DNA from: Marinobacter sp. 1-4A
GTDB lineage: Bacteria > Pseudomonadota > Gammaproteobacteria > Pseudomonadales > Oleiphilaceae
Direction of reading: 5' to 3'
DNA: 64,000 nt
Assembly (NCBI RefSeq): GCF_016597725.1
Contig: NZ_VCGY01000005.1
Span: 62,001 to 126,000, forward strand
Translations under genes and position numbers: made by a program
Shown: positions 44,555 to 51,690 of the stretch, in pieces
Layout of the letters: each line of letters begins with the position of its first letter
Numbering within the stretch: the stretch's first letter is position 1
The notes under the pieces: generated by a model
Database searches by the model: none
What the model was told of the DNA's origin: nothing
What the model saw: only the letters and a program-made list of their open reading frames with translations

Positions 44555-45042
44555 TCAATGCTGAGTTTCCACCCTCAGTTTCGCGACCTCCTCAACTGGC
44601 AACAACGATACCTCAGAAATAGCACTATCGCTCATATCAGTGCTCGCAATCAGGTTTCTGGCAATTTCCCGTCTGGCTTCCTGCCGACCCTTTTCAACGC
44701 CTACCTGCATGCCTTCTCGCCTACCTTCCGCAAGCCAACGGTCAGGCCACTTTTTTATCCGCTCTGACAACATATCGTGTACCTCGTGCAAATCTTGCAG
44801 GCTGTTGAATTCTGGCAATTCCATGCCCGGCATTCTATCGGGCAGCAGCACCCGGAATGGTTTCGATCAATTGGCTAATATTTTGAGCAGCCTGCCAGCG
44901 CTTTTCGCCGTTGTATAGAACCAAAGGCAAGACCGGAGGCAGCTTGCCATTAGGCGTCAGATTCTTTTGGCGAATCAAATCCTGATAAAGCAGCGCCAGA
45001 TAACATCAGCTTCTCTGTCACGAAGTTCGTCAGTGACATAAG
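44555..45042 (-). pseudogene. Rpn-family (PD-(D/E)XK) nuclease, 5'-truncated and frameshifted copy A
   Basis: Read leftward from 45042: YVTDELRDRE, then LYQDLIRQKNLTPNGKLPPV and LPLVLYNGEKRWQAAQNI. After a further deletion, LPEFNSLQDLHEVHDMLSER comes with the C-terminal GRREGMQVGVEKGRQEARRE tail typical of Rpn/YhgA-like proteins. Compared with copy C (49926-50300), exactly 100 bp are missing between two CCAGATA words. The 5' end is cut where a RAYT gene begins. Rpn proteins are recombination-promoting nucleases linked to phage defence; this copy is dead. Confidence 0.75.
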
Positions 45043-45102
45043 AAAGGATTTCACGATGCCCAGAGCCCGAGCAGAACTAGTCTGCGTTTCAGATACCCCC
45101 TC
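44741..45102. repeat. 362-bp direct duplication, copy 1
   Basis: 44741-45102 and 48132-48493 are nearly identical with no indels (offset 3391 bp; only a handful of mismatches noticed). Each spans the end of an Rpn fragment and the first 47 bp of a RAYT gene. Confidence 0.85.
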
Positions 45103-45390
45103 TTTTAGTTTTGAGGGCGTGATTCAGAACGGCTTTCAGCGCGGAATCCTGTTTAGCCTTGAAGATCATCTGGAACTGGTAGATTGCACCGGGCGGATCA
45201 GCCGAAGTGACAACGCGGAGCCATTGATGAGAAGGCACTGCCAATTTTGAAGCGGCTGAATTTGGATCCGGAGCGATGGTGCCATCGCGCTCCAGCCGAG
45301 AATTGCGCCCGTCTGAAACCCACTAATTCCCAGAAATCTCTGGTGGCATGTTGGCACGGTTTTGCAGTAACGCCGAATAGACGCGTCAGA
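45056..45390 (+). pseudogene. RAYT-type (REP-associated) transposase, deleted copy A
   Basis: AAAGGA precedes ATG 45056; MPRARAELVCVSDTPS is a RAYT-like N-terminus. The protein then jumps to FSLEDHLELVDCTGR, the C-terminal hallmark of this transposase group (usually DYLELVDWTGR), and after another shift to IDEKALPILKRLNLDPERW. The middle with the HUH and catalytic tyrosine is missing. A repeat R copy follows its 3' end, as expected for RAYT elements. The remaining 3' region is also found near 50320. Confidence 0.65.
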
Positions 45391-45393
45391 AAG

Positions 45394-45467
45394 GACAAAG
45401 CCCCGAGGCAGAAAAATCCACCGAGCTTTCCAAAATCAGATCAGGTTATGCAATGCCTGTCCATGAT
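45394..45467 (+). repeat. RAYT-linked repeat R, copy 2
   Basis: AAGCCCCGAGG...CCGAGCTTT hairpin, then ATCAGATCAGGTTATG and the tail TGCCTGTCCATGAT (45454-45467). Together with about 110 bp upstream, including GTAACGCCGAATAGACGC, it matches the region before copy 3, which places R at the 3' end of the RAYT gene. It sits just left of hicBA. Confidence 0.75.
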
Positions 45468-45498
45468 CTTTCATGATCTTTGTTTTGCTCCGTTCGCT

Positions 45499-45924
45499 TT
45501 AGGCTTGAGCTTCGCCCCGCAACTTCCGCATTCTTTCCAAAGCGGCCTCAGATAGAAACGCCGAGCGGGACTTGGCCTTGTTCGGGTACTCCTTCACAAA
45601 TCTATCAATCTGAACCAAAACCAAGCGGGGCACTGTGATATTAATCTTCTCCGCCTTGCCCAGAAATGGTGTTACATCGATCTCAACAAAACCCCACACC
45701 GCACCCTCAAAATCGGGATTTTCACGATGCTCAGCAATAGAGTTTGCAGCTGGGATCTCCTCACCGAATTCTGCCAACAGTTCAAGGTGCCCAAGAATCG
45801 CCTCGCGAGCATTATCCAGCGCCTCGTCTTCACTGGCACCCGCAGAGAAACAGCCAGCAATATCAGGCACAGTAACGCTATAGTTCTCTCCATCATCTGT
45901 ATGGAGTGCTACTGGAAAACGCAT
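45499..45924 (-). CDS. hicB: HicB-family antitoxin
   Basis: A 141-residue antitoxin. The HicB domain (YSVTVPDIAGCFSAGASEDEALDNAREAI) is followed by a C-terminal RHH part (INITVPRLVLVQIDRFVKEYPN). It neutralises the HicA RNase encoded 40 bp upstream and represses the operon. This module is intact, unlike the one at 42489. It is bounded on its left by repeat R copy 2. Confidence 0.9.
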   Translation of the reverse strand: MRFPVALHTDDGENYSVTVPDIAGCFSAGASEDEALDNAREAILGHLELLAEFGEEIPAANSIAEHRENPDFEGAVWGFVEIDVTPFLGKAEKINITVPRLVLVQIDRFVKEYPNKAKSRSAFLSEAALERMRKLRGEAQA

Positions 45925-45964
45925 AGTAATTACCTCAAGTTTGATAAATTGCCCTTTCGAGCCA

Positions 45965-46147
45965 TCATTGCCAGCCAGCCTGCTTCCAAATACTCTTCAA
46001 CGTGCCCTTTGCCAATTCCGACTTGGGGTGAGGCAAGGTAACCAACCCTGGCTTTTCAGGATGCTTGAAGTGATGATGGCTCCCATTTATTCGCACCAAC
46101 TCCCACCCATCTTTTTCGAGCTTCTTTTTCACTTCAGCACTGTTCAC
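45965..46147 (-). CDS. hicA: HicA-family mRNA interferase toxin
   Basis: A 60-residue toxin: VNSAEVKKKLEKDGWELVRI, then INGSHHHFKHP (the catalytic histidine block), then LVTLPHPKSELAKGTLKSIWKQAGW. HicA is a small double-stranded-RNA-binding-fold RNase. The start is GTG 46147 with AAGGAG upstream; the frame runs on to 46381 through promoter and a degenerate sugar-dehydrogenase fragment, which is not coding for it. The toxin comes first in the operon. Confidence 0.88.
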   Translation of the reverse strand: MNSAEVKKKLEKDGWELVRINGSHHHFKHPEKPGLVTLPHPKSELAKGTLKSIWKQAGWQ

Positions 46148-46175
46148 ACAAGCTCCTTCTCCATCGTTAGTGGTT

Positions 46176-46203
46176 ATTATACCCACACGCCAATATTGGG
46201 CAA
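46176..46203 (-). promoter_or_regulatory. hicAB promoter
   Basis: On the minus strand, TTGCCC (46203-46198) and a consensus TATAAT (46181-46176) are separated by 16 bp. This predicts a transcript start about 20 bp before hicA. Confidence 0.65.
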
Positions 46204-46302
46204 CACTATAACCACCAATACAAGCCGAGAGGTTATTCGCACCCTGCTCCAACATTACCTTTAACCACTCCTTACCTTGCTTATGCAGAAACGCCGGGGG
46301 AC

Positions 46303-46317
46303 GTGCCTGTCTATGAT
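46303..46317 (+). repeat. Tail fragment of repeat R
   Basis: GTGCCTGTCTATGAT, the terminal piece of repeat R, sits at the junction between hicA upstream DNA and a fragment of the sugar-dehydrogenase gene. Confidence 0.5.
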
Positions 46318-46323
46318 AATCAG

Positions 46324-46493
46324 TGGCAGCTGGCACCAAATGGAATTTCATACCCTTCAAAGCCGGGCACACCATAGCCAAAGCTCGCGTACTGGTGATG
46401 GGTGTATACGACCTAAAGGATTTATTGCCGCTGGGTGAGGCGGATTTGCGGCTCTAATATGCTATGCAGTGCTGTGTGGATGTCGATTTGAAT
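46324..46493 (+). pseudogene. Degenerate copy of the nucleotide-sugar dehydrogenase 3' end
   Basis: Three pieces of the gene at 43086-44348 are joined. 46324-46361 matches about 43795-43831, 46361-46402 matches about 43990-44034, and 46403-46457 matches 44294-44348 including the stop. Bases 46428-46493 recur at 51893-51957. Two deletions have removed the parts between. Confidence 0.8.
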
Positions 46494-46609
46494 ACCCGGG
46501 CTCACCATAGCTGCTAAATGAACGCATTAAAGACCGCAAAAGCCCTGAGATCAAAACCGCAGAGGTTTTGGAAAACCACATTAGCTATGCAGCTTATAAC
46601 AACCATCCA

Positions 46610-47080
46610 CTAAGGGTAATCCAAGCTAAATTCAGACGGACACTGGGCATGCTTCCGCAGCTGACTCTCATCATCCACTAACTCATAATGGACTTCGTCG
46701 GCCTTTAGGCGACGCCCTTCCACAACATATTTTATGGAGACGCTCGCAGGCTCGCCGTCAGACGCCAGCCCATTGACAGTTAGGCAGATGCCACCGTTAT
46801 CTGCTGGTTTCTGATAGTGGGCCATTTCATTTGCAACCCACACTGGGTAAGCAACCTCAGCCATAAACTGGCGACGCTCTTCGTCGCTGGCAGCCTGATC
46901 GACGAAAGACATGAGTCGGCCCGACAGATGGGGCGACAACTCCACCGCTCCACTTTCTTTTGAAAGCTCTTTTTCAAAAGACTGGTATTCACCCCAAGCA
47001 TCAGCACTTGGCTGTTTTGAAGTCACACACCCAACTACTATGGCAGTCAGCACAATCACAATAGAAAACTTAAGATACAT
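46610..47080 (-). CDS. Hypothetical lipoprotein (family member 3)
   Basis: A 156-residue lipoprotein (lipobox VVGC) similar to the protein at 41504: ICLTVNGLASDGEPASVSIK, GRRLKADEVHYELVDD, AQCPSEF. It is on the opposite strand and on the other side of the sugar-dehydrogenase/HicAB segment, so the family brackets that segment. Function unknown; envelope location. Confidence 0.8.
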   Translation of the reverse strand: MYLKFSIVIVLTAIVVGCVTSKQPSADAWGEYQSFEKELSKESGAVELSPHLSGRLMSFVDQAASDEERRQFMAEVAYPVWVANEMAHYQKPADNGGICLTVNGLASDGEPASVSIKYVVEGRRLKADEVHYELVDDESQLRKHAQCPSEFSLDYP

Positions 47081-47352
47081 GTTAGCTGCCTAGCGCATTC
47101 TGCAAATCACGATCCAGCTGAGCGGGTCGCCCTTTCATAGCACGCGCTGCACGACATAATATCCCTGAGCAAGTCGAAATCAGATTTTCAAGGTCAACTG
47201 AAATGTCAGGCCTTCCTTTTTGCGGTATGACAGTTCTAATAGTTTCGCGAGCTACGAGGGGGCCGAGATAAGAAATAACTACGACTGCAAGCTGCCCAAC
47301 TGACCGGGTCTATCTCACTCAGGGCAGGCTTTGCACACTCCGCCCTCAACTA

Positions 47353-47793
47353 CTACTCCCCTTCTGCCACATAAGATTCGGCGAGCTTTACGGCATTTTC
47401 ACAGGGCTCACCGGATTGATGGCGCTCTTTAAAGCTTTCCATTGTTTCGCCAGTTCGCATATCCAGTTGTGCCCTCTGTTCATGCGCAATGACCATTACA
47501 GATGAAAAATCGCGCTCTTTCCAGCCAGTGCTCATTGCCCAATCGTGAAGCATCCACGCGACACGACTATAACGGTCATCCTCAATGCTGACCTGCTCAT
47601 ACTCTTGGGAATAGCTTGAGCACAAATGCAGCGTCAAAAATGTTTGGGCAACTAAAAGCCGCTCTTCATCAACAGGGTAAGCCGAATCGGATGCCTTCAG
47701 CATTGAGCTAAAGCAAGCGGTCACTCCAATCAAGAGAGCGCCTACCCGTTTCATGTCGCACCATTTTTTACTCATGACACACTTAACAAACAT
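47353..47793 (-). CDS. Hypothetical secreted protein
   Basis: A 146-residue protein with a likely signal peptide at MKRVGALLIGVTACFSSMLKA and two cysteines in the mature part. I recognise no family. ATG 47793 overlaps the upstream stop as TAATG, which favours coupled translation from 47793; ATG 47754 would give a cleaner signal peptide. The 272-bp gap to 47080 shows nothing recognisable. Confidence 0.6.
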   Translation of the reverse strand: MFVKCVMSKKWCDMKRVGALLIGVTACFSSMLKASDSAYPVDEERLLVAQTFLTLHLCSSYSQEYEQVSIEDDRYSRVAWMLHDWAMSTGWKERDFSSVMVIAHEQRAQLDMRTGETMESFKERHQSGEPCENAVKLAESYVAEGE

Positions 47794-48089
47794 TACCTAT
47801 CCTCGATATCTCGAGAAACAACATCTCTAGCGCAGGAAACAACCCTATAGCCCGGCTCCAACGCAAGCATGAATAGCGGCCATAAAGCAATGGTAAGTGC
47901 ATAGGGCGCATCCGGGTAAAAGTAGCGAGTAATGACACTCGCTGAGACAGCCAACAATAGGGCGCTGGCCGCAACACACCGCGCCCACACAGAAAAGCTT
48001 TTACTTACAGACCCAAGCACTACACCACGCAGATAAGCGTAGTGAAAAAAAGCTCCACCTAGTCCACTGACCAGCAGCAATACGAGCAT
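47793..48089 (-). CDS. Small membrane protein downstream of an Rpn fragment
   Basis: A 98-residue protein with three hydrophobic segments (LVLLLVSGLGGAFFHYAYL, CVAASALLLAVSASVI, LTIALWPLFMLALEPGY). The open frame continues upstream to 48242 in phase with the Rpn fragment's LPEFNSLQDLHEVHD, so a chimeric protein of 149 residues is formally possible. ATG 48089 is a plausible own start. No family recognised. Confidence 0.5.
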   Translation of the reverse strand: MLVLLLVSGLGGAFFHYAYLRGVVLGSVSKSFSVWARCVAASALLLAVSASVITRYFYPDAPYALTIALWPLFMLALEPGYRVVSCARDVVSRDIEDR

Positions 48090-48124
48090 GTTATAGGTCT
48101 CTGTAAACGAGCAGCCCTCTGGCG

Positions 48125-48433
48125 GCCAGCGGTCAGGCCACTTTTTTATCCGCTCTGACAACATATCGTGTACCTCGTGCAAATCTTGCAGGCTGTTGAA
48201 TTCTGGCAATTCCATGCCCGGCATTCTATCGGGCAGCAGCACCCGGAATGGTTTCGATCAATTGGCTAATATTTTGAGCAGCCTTCCAACGCTTTTCGCC
48301 ATTGTATAGAACCAAAGGCAATACCGGAGGCAGCTTGCCATTAGGCGTCAGACTTTTTTGGCGAATCAAATCCTGATAAAGCAGCGCCAGATAACATCAG
48401 CTTCTCTGTCACGAAGTTCGTCAGTGACATAAG
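48125..48433 (-). pseudogene. Rpn-family nuclease fragment, copy B
   Basis: Near-identical to the matching part of copy A (44741-45042) including the same 100-bp deletion at CCAGATA (48387-48393). Its C-terminal tail is replaced by the membrane-protein sequence at 48124. The fragment is therefore cut at both ends. Confidence 0.75.
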
Positions 48434-48493
48434 AAAGGATTTCACCATGCCCAGAGCCCGAGCAGAACTAGTCTGCGTTTCAGATACCCCCTC
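48132..48493. repeat. 362-bp direct duplication, copy 2
   Basis: Partner of 44741-45102 (offset 3391 bp). The copies part company exactly inside the RAYT N-terminus, after ACCCCCTC. Confidence 0.85.
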
Positions 48494-48753
48494 CATCACG
48501 TGATCTCACGCTGCGTACGCCGCACCTGTCTATACGGGAAAGATCAAGCGACAGGCCGATGTTATGAACACCGGCGGGGATGGATTGAAGGGCAAATCCG
48601 GCTGTTCCAACTTGATCCCGTCAAGTTGGTTGGAAAGCCGGTTCAAGTCTCAAGCTCTGGATACCGAGGAAGCTCTTCTTTGAAACCGCTATTGATGACA
48701 AGGCATTGTCGATTCTGGAACGGCTGAGTTTGGGCCCGGAGCGGTGCCTGTCC
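48447..48753 (+). pseudogene. RAYT-type transposase, deleted copy B
   Basis: ATG 48447 gives MPRARAELVCVSDTP. After a one-base shift the RAYT N-terminal hallmark HVISRCVRRTCLYG...GRCYEHRRGWIE is readable (48500-48603). The middle is missing and IDDKALSILERLSLGPER closes the gene, running into a partial repeat R (GGGCCCGGAGC, GGTGCCTGTCC at 48732-48753). Copies A and B keep complementary pieces of the same ancestor. Confidence 0.65.
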
Positions 48754-48770
48754 AAGCCTACCTCTACACA

Positions 48771-49157
48771 TCACACTCGCCGAACAGAACCTTGGTAGCG
48801 GGCCACCAGTTCATCAGCAGTGAGTAATAGAAAGCCCTCAGATTCTGCCTGGGCAACCAGAATCCGATCAAATGGATCTTTATGAATATCAGGCAGGTAA
48901 CTCACGGCCAACGTATGCCGAGAAGTTATAGGTAACTCCAGATAGCCGTTATCCATAAGCCCCCGCCTCAATATACTGGGGCTCACTTGAAAGTCTTGTC
49001 GGCCCAGATTGTTTTTTATAACAACTTCCCAAAGACTAGACGCGCTGAAATATAAAGTGTTCGCGTGATCGCTAATCAGCCCAACTGCTTCAGCTGACAA
49101 GCTCCGATGCCCGGTCGCTGCCCAAAGCAATACATGGGTGTCGAGGAGCAGGTTCAC
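48771..49157 (-). CDS. vapC: VapC-type PIN-domain toxin
   Basis: A 128-residue PIN-domain RNase. The start MNLLLDTHVLLWAATG holds the first acidic residue; SASSLWEVVIKNNLGR holds the second acidic site and HKDPFDRILVAQAESEGFLLLTAD the C-terminal acidic cluster. It is probably neutralised by the Phd/YefM-type protein encoded 1 bp upstream. Family toxins cleave tRNA or rRNA. Reads leftward; a repeat R fragment lies just beyond its stop. Confidence 0.92.
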   Translation of the reverse strand: MNLLLDTHVLLWAATGHRSLSAEAVGLISDHANTLYFSASSLWEVVIKNNLGRQDFQVSPSILRRGLMDNGYLELPITSRHTLAVSYLPDIHKDPFDRILVAQAESEGFLLLTADELVARYQGSVRRV

Positions 49158-49158
49158 A

Positions 49159-49398
49159 TCAGGCCTCGAACATTTCGGTTATCTCATCTTGCTCCATCCG
49201 ATCGAAATCATCAGGAACCTGAAACTCACCTGCCATGAAACCAATCCGCCTCTGCTTCCCGGTTTCGGGGGCTTCAATTGCCGTAACACGCACAACTGGC
49301 TTACCCGCTTTTGCAATAATGAACGCCTCTCCTTTCACAGCCCGGGCAACCAACTGCGAGAGCCGGGTTTTCGCTTCATGCATATTTACGGATTCCAT
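49159..49398 (-). CDS. Phd/YefM-type antitoxin
   Basis: A 79-residue antitoxin with the Phd/YefM N-terminal motif MHEAKTRLSQLVARAVKGEAFIIAKAGKPVVRV and an acidic tail that would bind the toxin. AGGAGGGG precedes the ATG. Upstream, GTTAGTTTA occurs twice as a direct repeat (49412-49420 and 49426-49434), likely operator half-sites for autorepression. Confidence 0.92.
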   Translation of the reverse strand: MESVNMHEAKTRLSQLVARAVKGEAFIIAKAGKPVVRVTAIEAPETGKQRRIGFMAGEFQVPDDFDRMEQDEITEMFEA

Positions 49399-49411
49399 GA
49401 ACCCCTCCTAG

Positions 49412-49434
49412 GTTAGTTTACAATAGTTAGTTTA
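49412..49434. promoter_or_regulatory. Direct-repeat operator candidate of the VapC/Phd module
   Basis: Two GTTAGTTTA words 14 bp apart start to start, just upstream of the antitoxin ribosome site. Confidence 0.5.
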
Positions 49435-49467
49435 AATCGGATAACTGTGTAAATCTAGCAGAGAACA

Positions 49468-49590
49468 GCAAAGGCCCAGAAGTCGAAACCACCCTCACAC
49501 CATGAACATTCTGGTAGACACCTCAGTTTGGGTCGATCACTTCCGTAATCAGAATTCAACTCTGACCGAGAAACCATCGGGCCTTTGAGG
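49468..49590 (+). repeat. Repeat R copy 5, split by a truncated toxin gene
   Basis: AGCAAAGGCCCAGAAGTCG begins the repeat; its other half, GAAACCATCGGGCCTTTGAG, resumes at about 49570. Between them lies the start of a VapC-type gene. Confidence 0.6.
49502..49588 (+). pseudogene. Truncated VapC-type toxin
   Basis: ATG 49502 encodes MNILVDTSVWVDHFRNQNST, the first strand and helix of a PIN-domain toxin with its first catalytic Asp. It then runs into repeat R sequence and stops after 28 codons. Only the N-terminus remains. Confidence 0.65.
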
Positions 49591-49619
49591 TTTCCATGGC
49601 GATCTATAGCCAGCTCTAA

Positions 49620-49800
49620 TCAGCTCTCCCAAGCGAGCAAGGCTTCCAACGTTTCTTCAGATAAAATTGCCGTCACCCATATTTCCAGTTGTTCGTTGGT
49701 CGCGGAAGAATCGCTTCTGATTCTTGAGGGCTGAACAGATTTATAGCTTGAACCGGATAGTCCAGAATCAGGTTTTTGAAGTTCTGATCATGACTCGTAG
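49620..49800 (-). pseudogene. Remnant of a second Rpn-like / DUF4351-type gene
   Basis: Leftward from about 49795: HDQNFKNLILDYPVQAINLF, the characteristic start of a cytosolic Rpn-like family. Later, in another frame, EIWVTAILSEETLEALLAW resembles its C-terminus. The central part is absent. The rest of the 336-bp gap between 49588 and 49926 shows nothing recognisable. Confidence 0.5.
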
Positions 49801-49925
49801 GTGGGCTGGCCGAATTCCTTGGCACGATGACGCTCCTTGCTGATTTCTTGGGCTGACATTGTCGCCTTAACCTGTTACAGAAATCAAGAAATACTGTTTA
49901 TTTATACAGCTCCAAGCCTCAGCAC

Positions 49926-50300
49926 TTATGGCAGGCTACGCTTTTCGCCATTGCATAGAACCAAAGGCAGTACCGGAGGCAGCTTGCCATTAGGCGTCAG
50001 ATTTTTTTGGCGAATCAAATCCTGATAAAGCAGCCCCAGATAGCTCATAACCCGGACAGCCATGTATTTATCCACCGTAGACTGAAATTCCAACAGTAAA
50101 TACACATAAAGCCAGCTCTCTCCCCAGCGCACACACCAGATAACATCGCCTTCCCTGTCACGAAGTTCGTCGGTGACATAAGAACCGCTGACTTTTTCCA
50201 GAGTGGAGAAATCGAGTTGCCTCACCCATTCTTGCTTAACAGGACAGTTATCAGGATTATCGAAACCCTGAACGGCAGCGACGAACGGCCTAACTGCCAA
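49926..50300 (-). pseudogene. Rpn-family nuclease fragment, copy C
   Basis: An open frame of 124 residues keeps the central nuclease region: QLDFSTLEKVSGSYVTDELR, then VRWGESWLYVYLLLEFQSTV with the catalytic E-F-Q, and LYQDLIRQKNLTPNGKLPPV. It lacks the normal N-terminal HDxxYKxLFSHP region and stops early at GEKRSLP, so it is truncated at both ends. It retains the 100 bp that copies A and B have lost. Confidence 0.75.
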
Positions 50301-50430
50301 CCCTTCTCTCTACTCCTCAGCTTATTGGCGCTCCCGCCGACAGTTGCGCTCGTCTGAAATCTACTAATTGCCAGAAATCTCGGTGGAATGTCGGTACTGT
50401 TCTGACGTAACGCCGAATAGACGCTTAGAA

Positions 50431-50505
50431 ACGCCAAAGGCCCGTTGGTCAGAAACCTCCGGGCCTTTGAAAACCAAGGTCAGGTATGCTATGTCTGTCC
50501 ATGAT
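50431..50505 (+). repeat. RAYT-linked repeat R, copy 3
   Basis: AAAGGCCCG...CGGGCCTTT hairpin, then AGGTCAGGTATGC and TGTCTGTCCATGAT. About 110 bp upstream (from about 50320) match the DNA before copy 2. It precedes the next TA module. Confidence 0.75.
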
Positions 50506-50557
50506 TGCCCGTTCTTCACTGCCAGAGTAAACTAGGGGTACTTGAGGAGAAATGATA

Positions 50558-50749
50558 ATGAGCACCCCATTAGATCCTATCGTTTCGGAGTTTGAAACAC
50601 AGGAGCAAGCCGACAGCTACGACCACTGGTTTCGCGAGCGCATCCAGCAGAGCCTCGACGATCCACGCCCCAATGTTCCCCATGACGAAGTGATGGCTCG
50701 TGTCCGGGCCACAATCGAGTCCAAAAAGCGCCGACATGCTACCGGTTGA
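50558..50749 (+). CDS. Antitoxin of a ParE/RelE-type module
   Basis: A 63-residue acidic-then-basic protein (SEFETQEQADSYDHWFRERIQQSLDDPRPNVPHDEVMARV) that looks like a RelB/StbD-type addiction antitoxin. GAGGAG lies 8 bp before ATG 50558; ATG 50552 is too close to it. It overlaps the toxin gene by 14 bp. Confidence 0.85.
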   Translation: MSTPLDPIVSEFETQEQADSYDHWFRERIQQSLDDPRPNVPHDEVMARVRATIESKKRRHATG

Positions 50750-51011
50750 GTGGCGAGCTCACGCACTGGATGCGCTTGAGGAAATCGCCACTTACCTGAG
50801 CGAGCACAACCCTTACGCTGCCGAAGCCCTCGTCAACGCTATCGAGGAGACCGCTGAAACGCTACCTGAGCACCCCTCTCTCTACCGCCACGGACGTGTC
50901 CTTGGTACGCGAGAGGCTGCGGTTCACCCTAACTACCTACTGGTGTATCGCATCACTTCTGATCATATCGCCATCCTGGACGTGCTCCACGCGCGCCGGG
51001 AATATCCCTGA
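50736..51011 (+). CDS. ParE/RelE-family toxin
   Basis: A 91-residue toxin with the RelE/ParE fold pattern: VEWRAHALDALEEIATYLSEHNPYAAEAL, RHGRVLGTREAAVHPNYLLVYRI and the end IAILDVLHARREYP with the conserved C-terminal arginines. These toxins target gyrase (ParE) or ribosome-bound mRNA (RelE); sequence alone favours ParE-like. ATG 50736 lies inside the antitoxin end. Confidence 0.9.
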   Translation: MLPVEWRAHALDALEEIATYLSEHNPYAAEALVNAIEETAETLPEHPSLYRHGRVLGTREAAVHPNYLLVYRITSDHIAILDVLHARREYP

Positions 51012-51090
51012 CATCAGCCGCTTAGAATACCTCCTGGCATCATCGGATCAGTCGAGGGAGAAGCTAACAGACTAACGCCTGTCCCAGCTT

Positions 51091-51160
51091 ACTTCAGGTC
51101 AGGCTAAAGCTGTGCCTGTCCATGATCGTTGTTCTGATCGTTGTTCTTGTCCATGATCGT
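51091..51160 (+). repeat. RAYT-linked repeat R, copy 6 (partial) with short internal repeats
   Basis: CAGGTCAGGCTAAAGC and GTGCCTGTCCATGATCG (51112-51128) without the hairpin half. It is followed by repeats of GATCGTTGTTC and a second CCATGATCGTT. It lies just left of brnA. Confidence 0.65.
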
Positions 51161-51163
51161 TAT

Positions 51164-51409
51164 TCAACTGTGCTCCGACACATATTGCCGCAAAGCTTCG
51201 TTCATTCTGGTCTGCCAGCCACTGCCGCCACTTTTGAAAAATTCGATAACGTCTTCATCAATTCGCAGCGTGGTGGACTGTTTGGGGGATTTCGACTTTG
51301 GTCGCCCTGCCCGTCGGGCTGCCGTGCCTCGCTTTGCTTTGGCAAACATAGCATCAGACCACTCTGGATTGTCTCTATCTGTCATTTCTGGATCAGTTGA
51401 ATTGCTCAT
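51164..51409 (-). CDS. brnA: BrnA-family antitoxin
   Basis: An 81-residue antitoxin: a basic middle (AKRGTAARRAGRPKSKSPK) and the C-terminal ribbon-helix-helix TTLRIDEDVIEFFKSGGSGWQTRMNEALRQYV, the BrnA signature. It overlaps brnT by 17 bp. It should bind the BrnT RNase and repress the operon. Confidence 0.92.
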   Translation of the reverse strand: MSNSTDPEMTDRDNPEWSDAMFAKAKRGTAARRAGRPKSKSPKQSTTLRIDEDVIEFFKSGGSGWQTRMNEALRQYVSEHS

Positions 51410-51656
51410 AGCGTCGCACCTCGCGTTTATTGGCTTTGCGCAGGCTGATTACACGAACAAAGTCCGTGCGTAGCGTATAAACCAGAGCGTAAAGGCGGGG
51501 GCTTATGTGACCGAGCGCAAAGTAGCGTTGCTCGCCACTTACCACCTGCTCTACTTCAATCGCTCCGTCGAAATCGAACTTTGCTGCCAACTCGAAGCTG
51601 AGTCCCCTCAATTTTATGTTGCGCTCGTTCTTGGCGTTATCAAATTCGATTTTCAT
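51393..51656 (-). CDS. brnT: BrnT-family RNase toxin
   Basis: An 87-residue toxin with the BrnT pattern: FDNAKNERNIKLRGLSFELAAKFDF, RYFALGHISPRLYALVYTLR and the C-terminal VRVISLRKANKREVRRYEQ. BrnT has a RelE-like fold and blocks translation. It is first in the operon. Confidence 0.92.
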   Translation of the reverse strand: MKIEFDNAKNERNIKLRGLSFELAAKFDFDGAIEVEQVVSGEQRYFALGHISPRLYALVYTLRTDFVRVISLRKANKREVRRYEQFN

Positions 51657-51690
51657 GGGAAATACTGTAGTAACAAAAACTATTTATCAC

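Noticed and set aside
46148..46381. N-terminal extension of HicA into a 138-residue protein
   Set aside because: The extension crosses a consensus promoter and a sugar-dehydrogenase fragment; GTG 46147 has an AAGGAG site and gives a normal HicA length.
51091..51160. CRISPR-like short repeats
   Set aside because: Units are 11-12 bp with no regular spacers and belong to the R tail.
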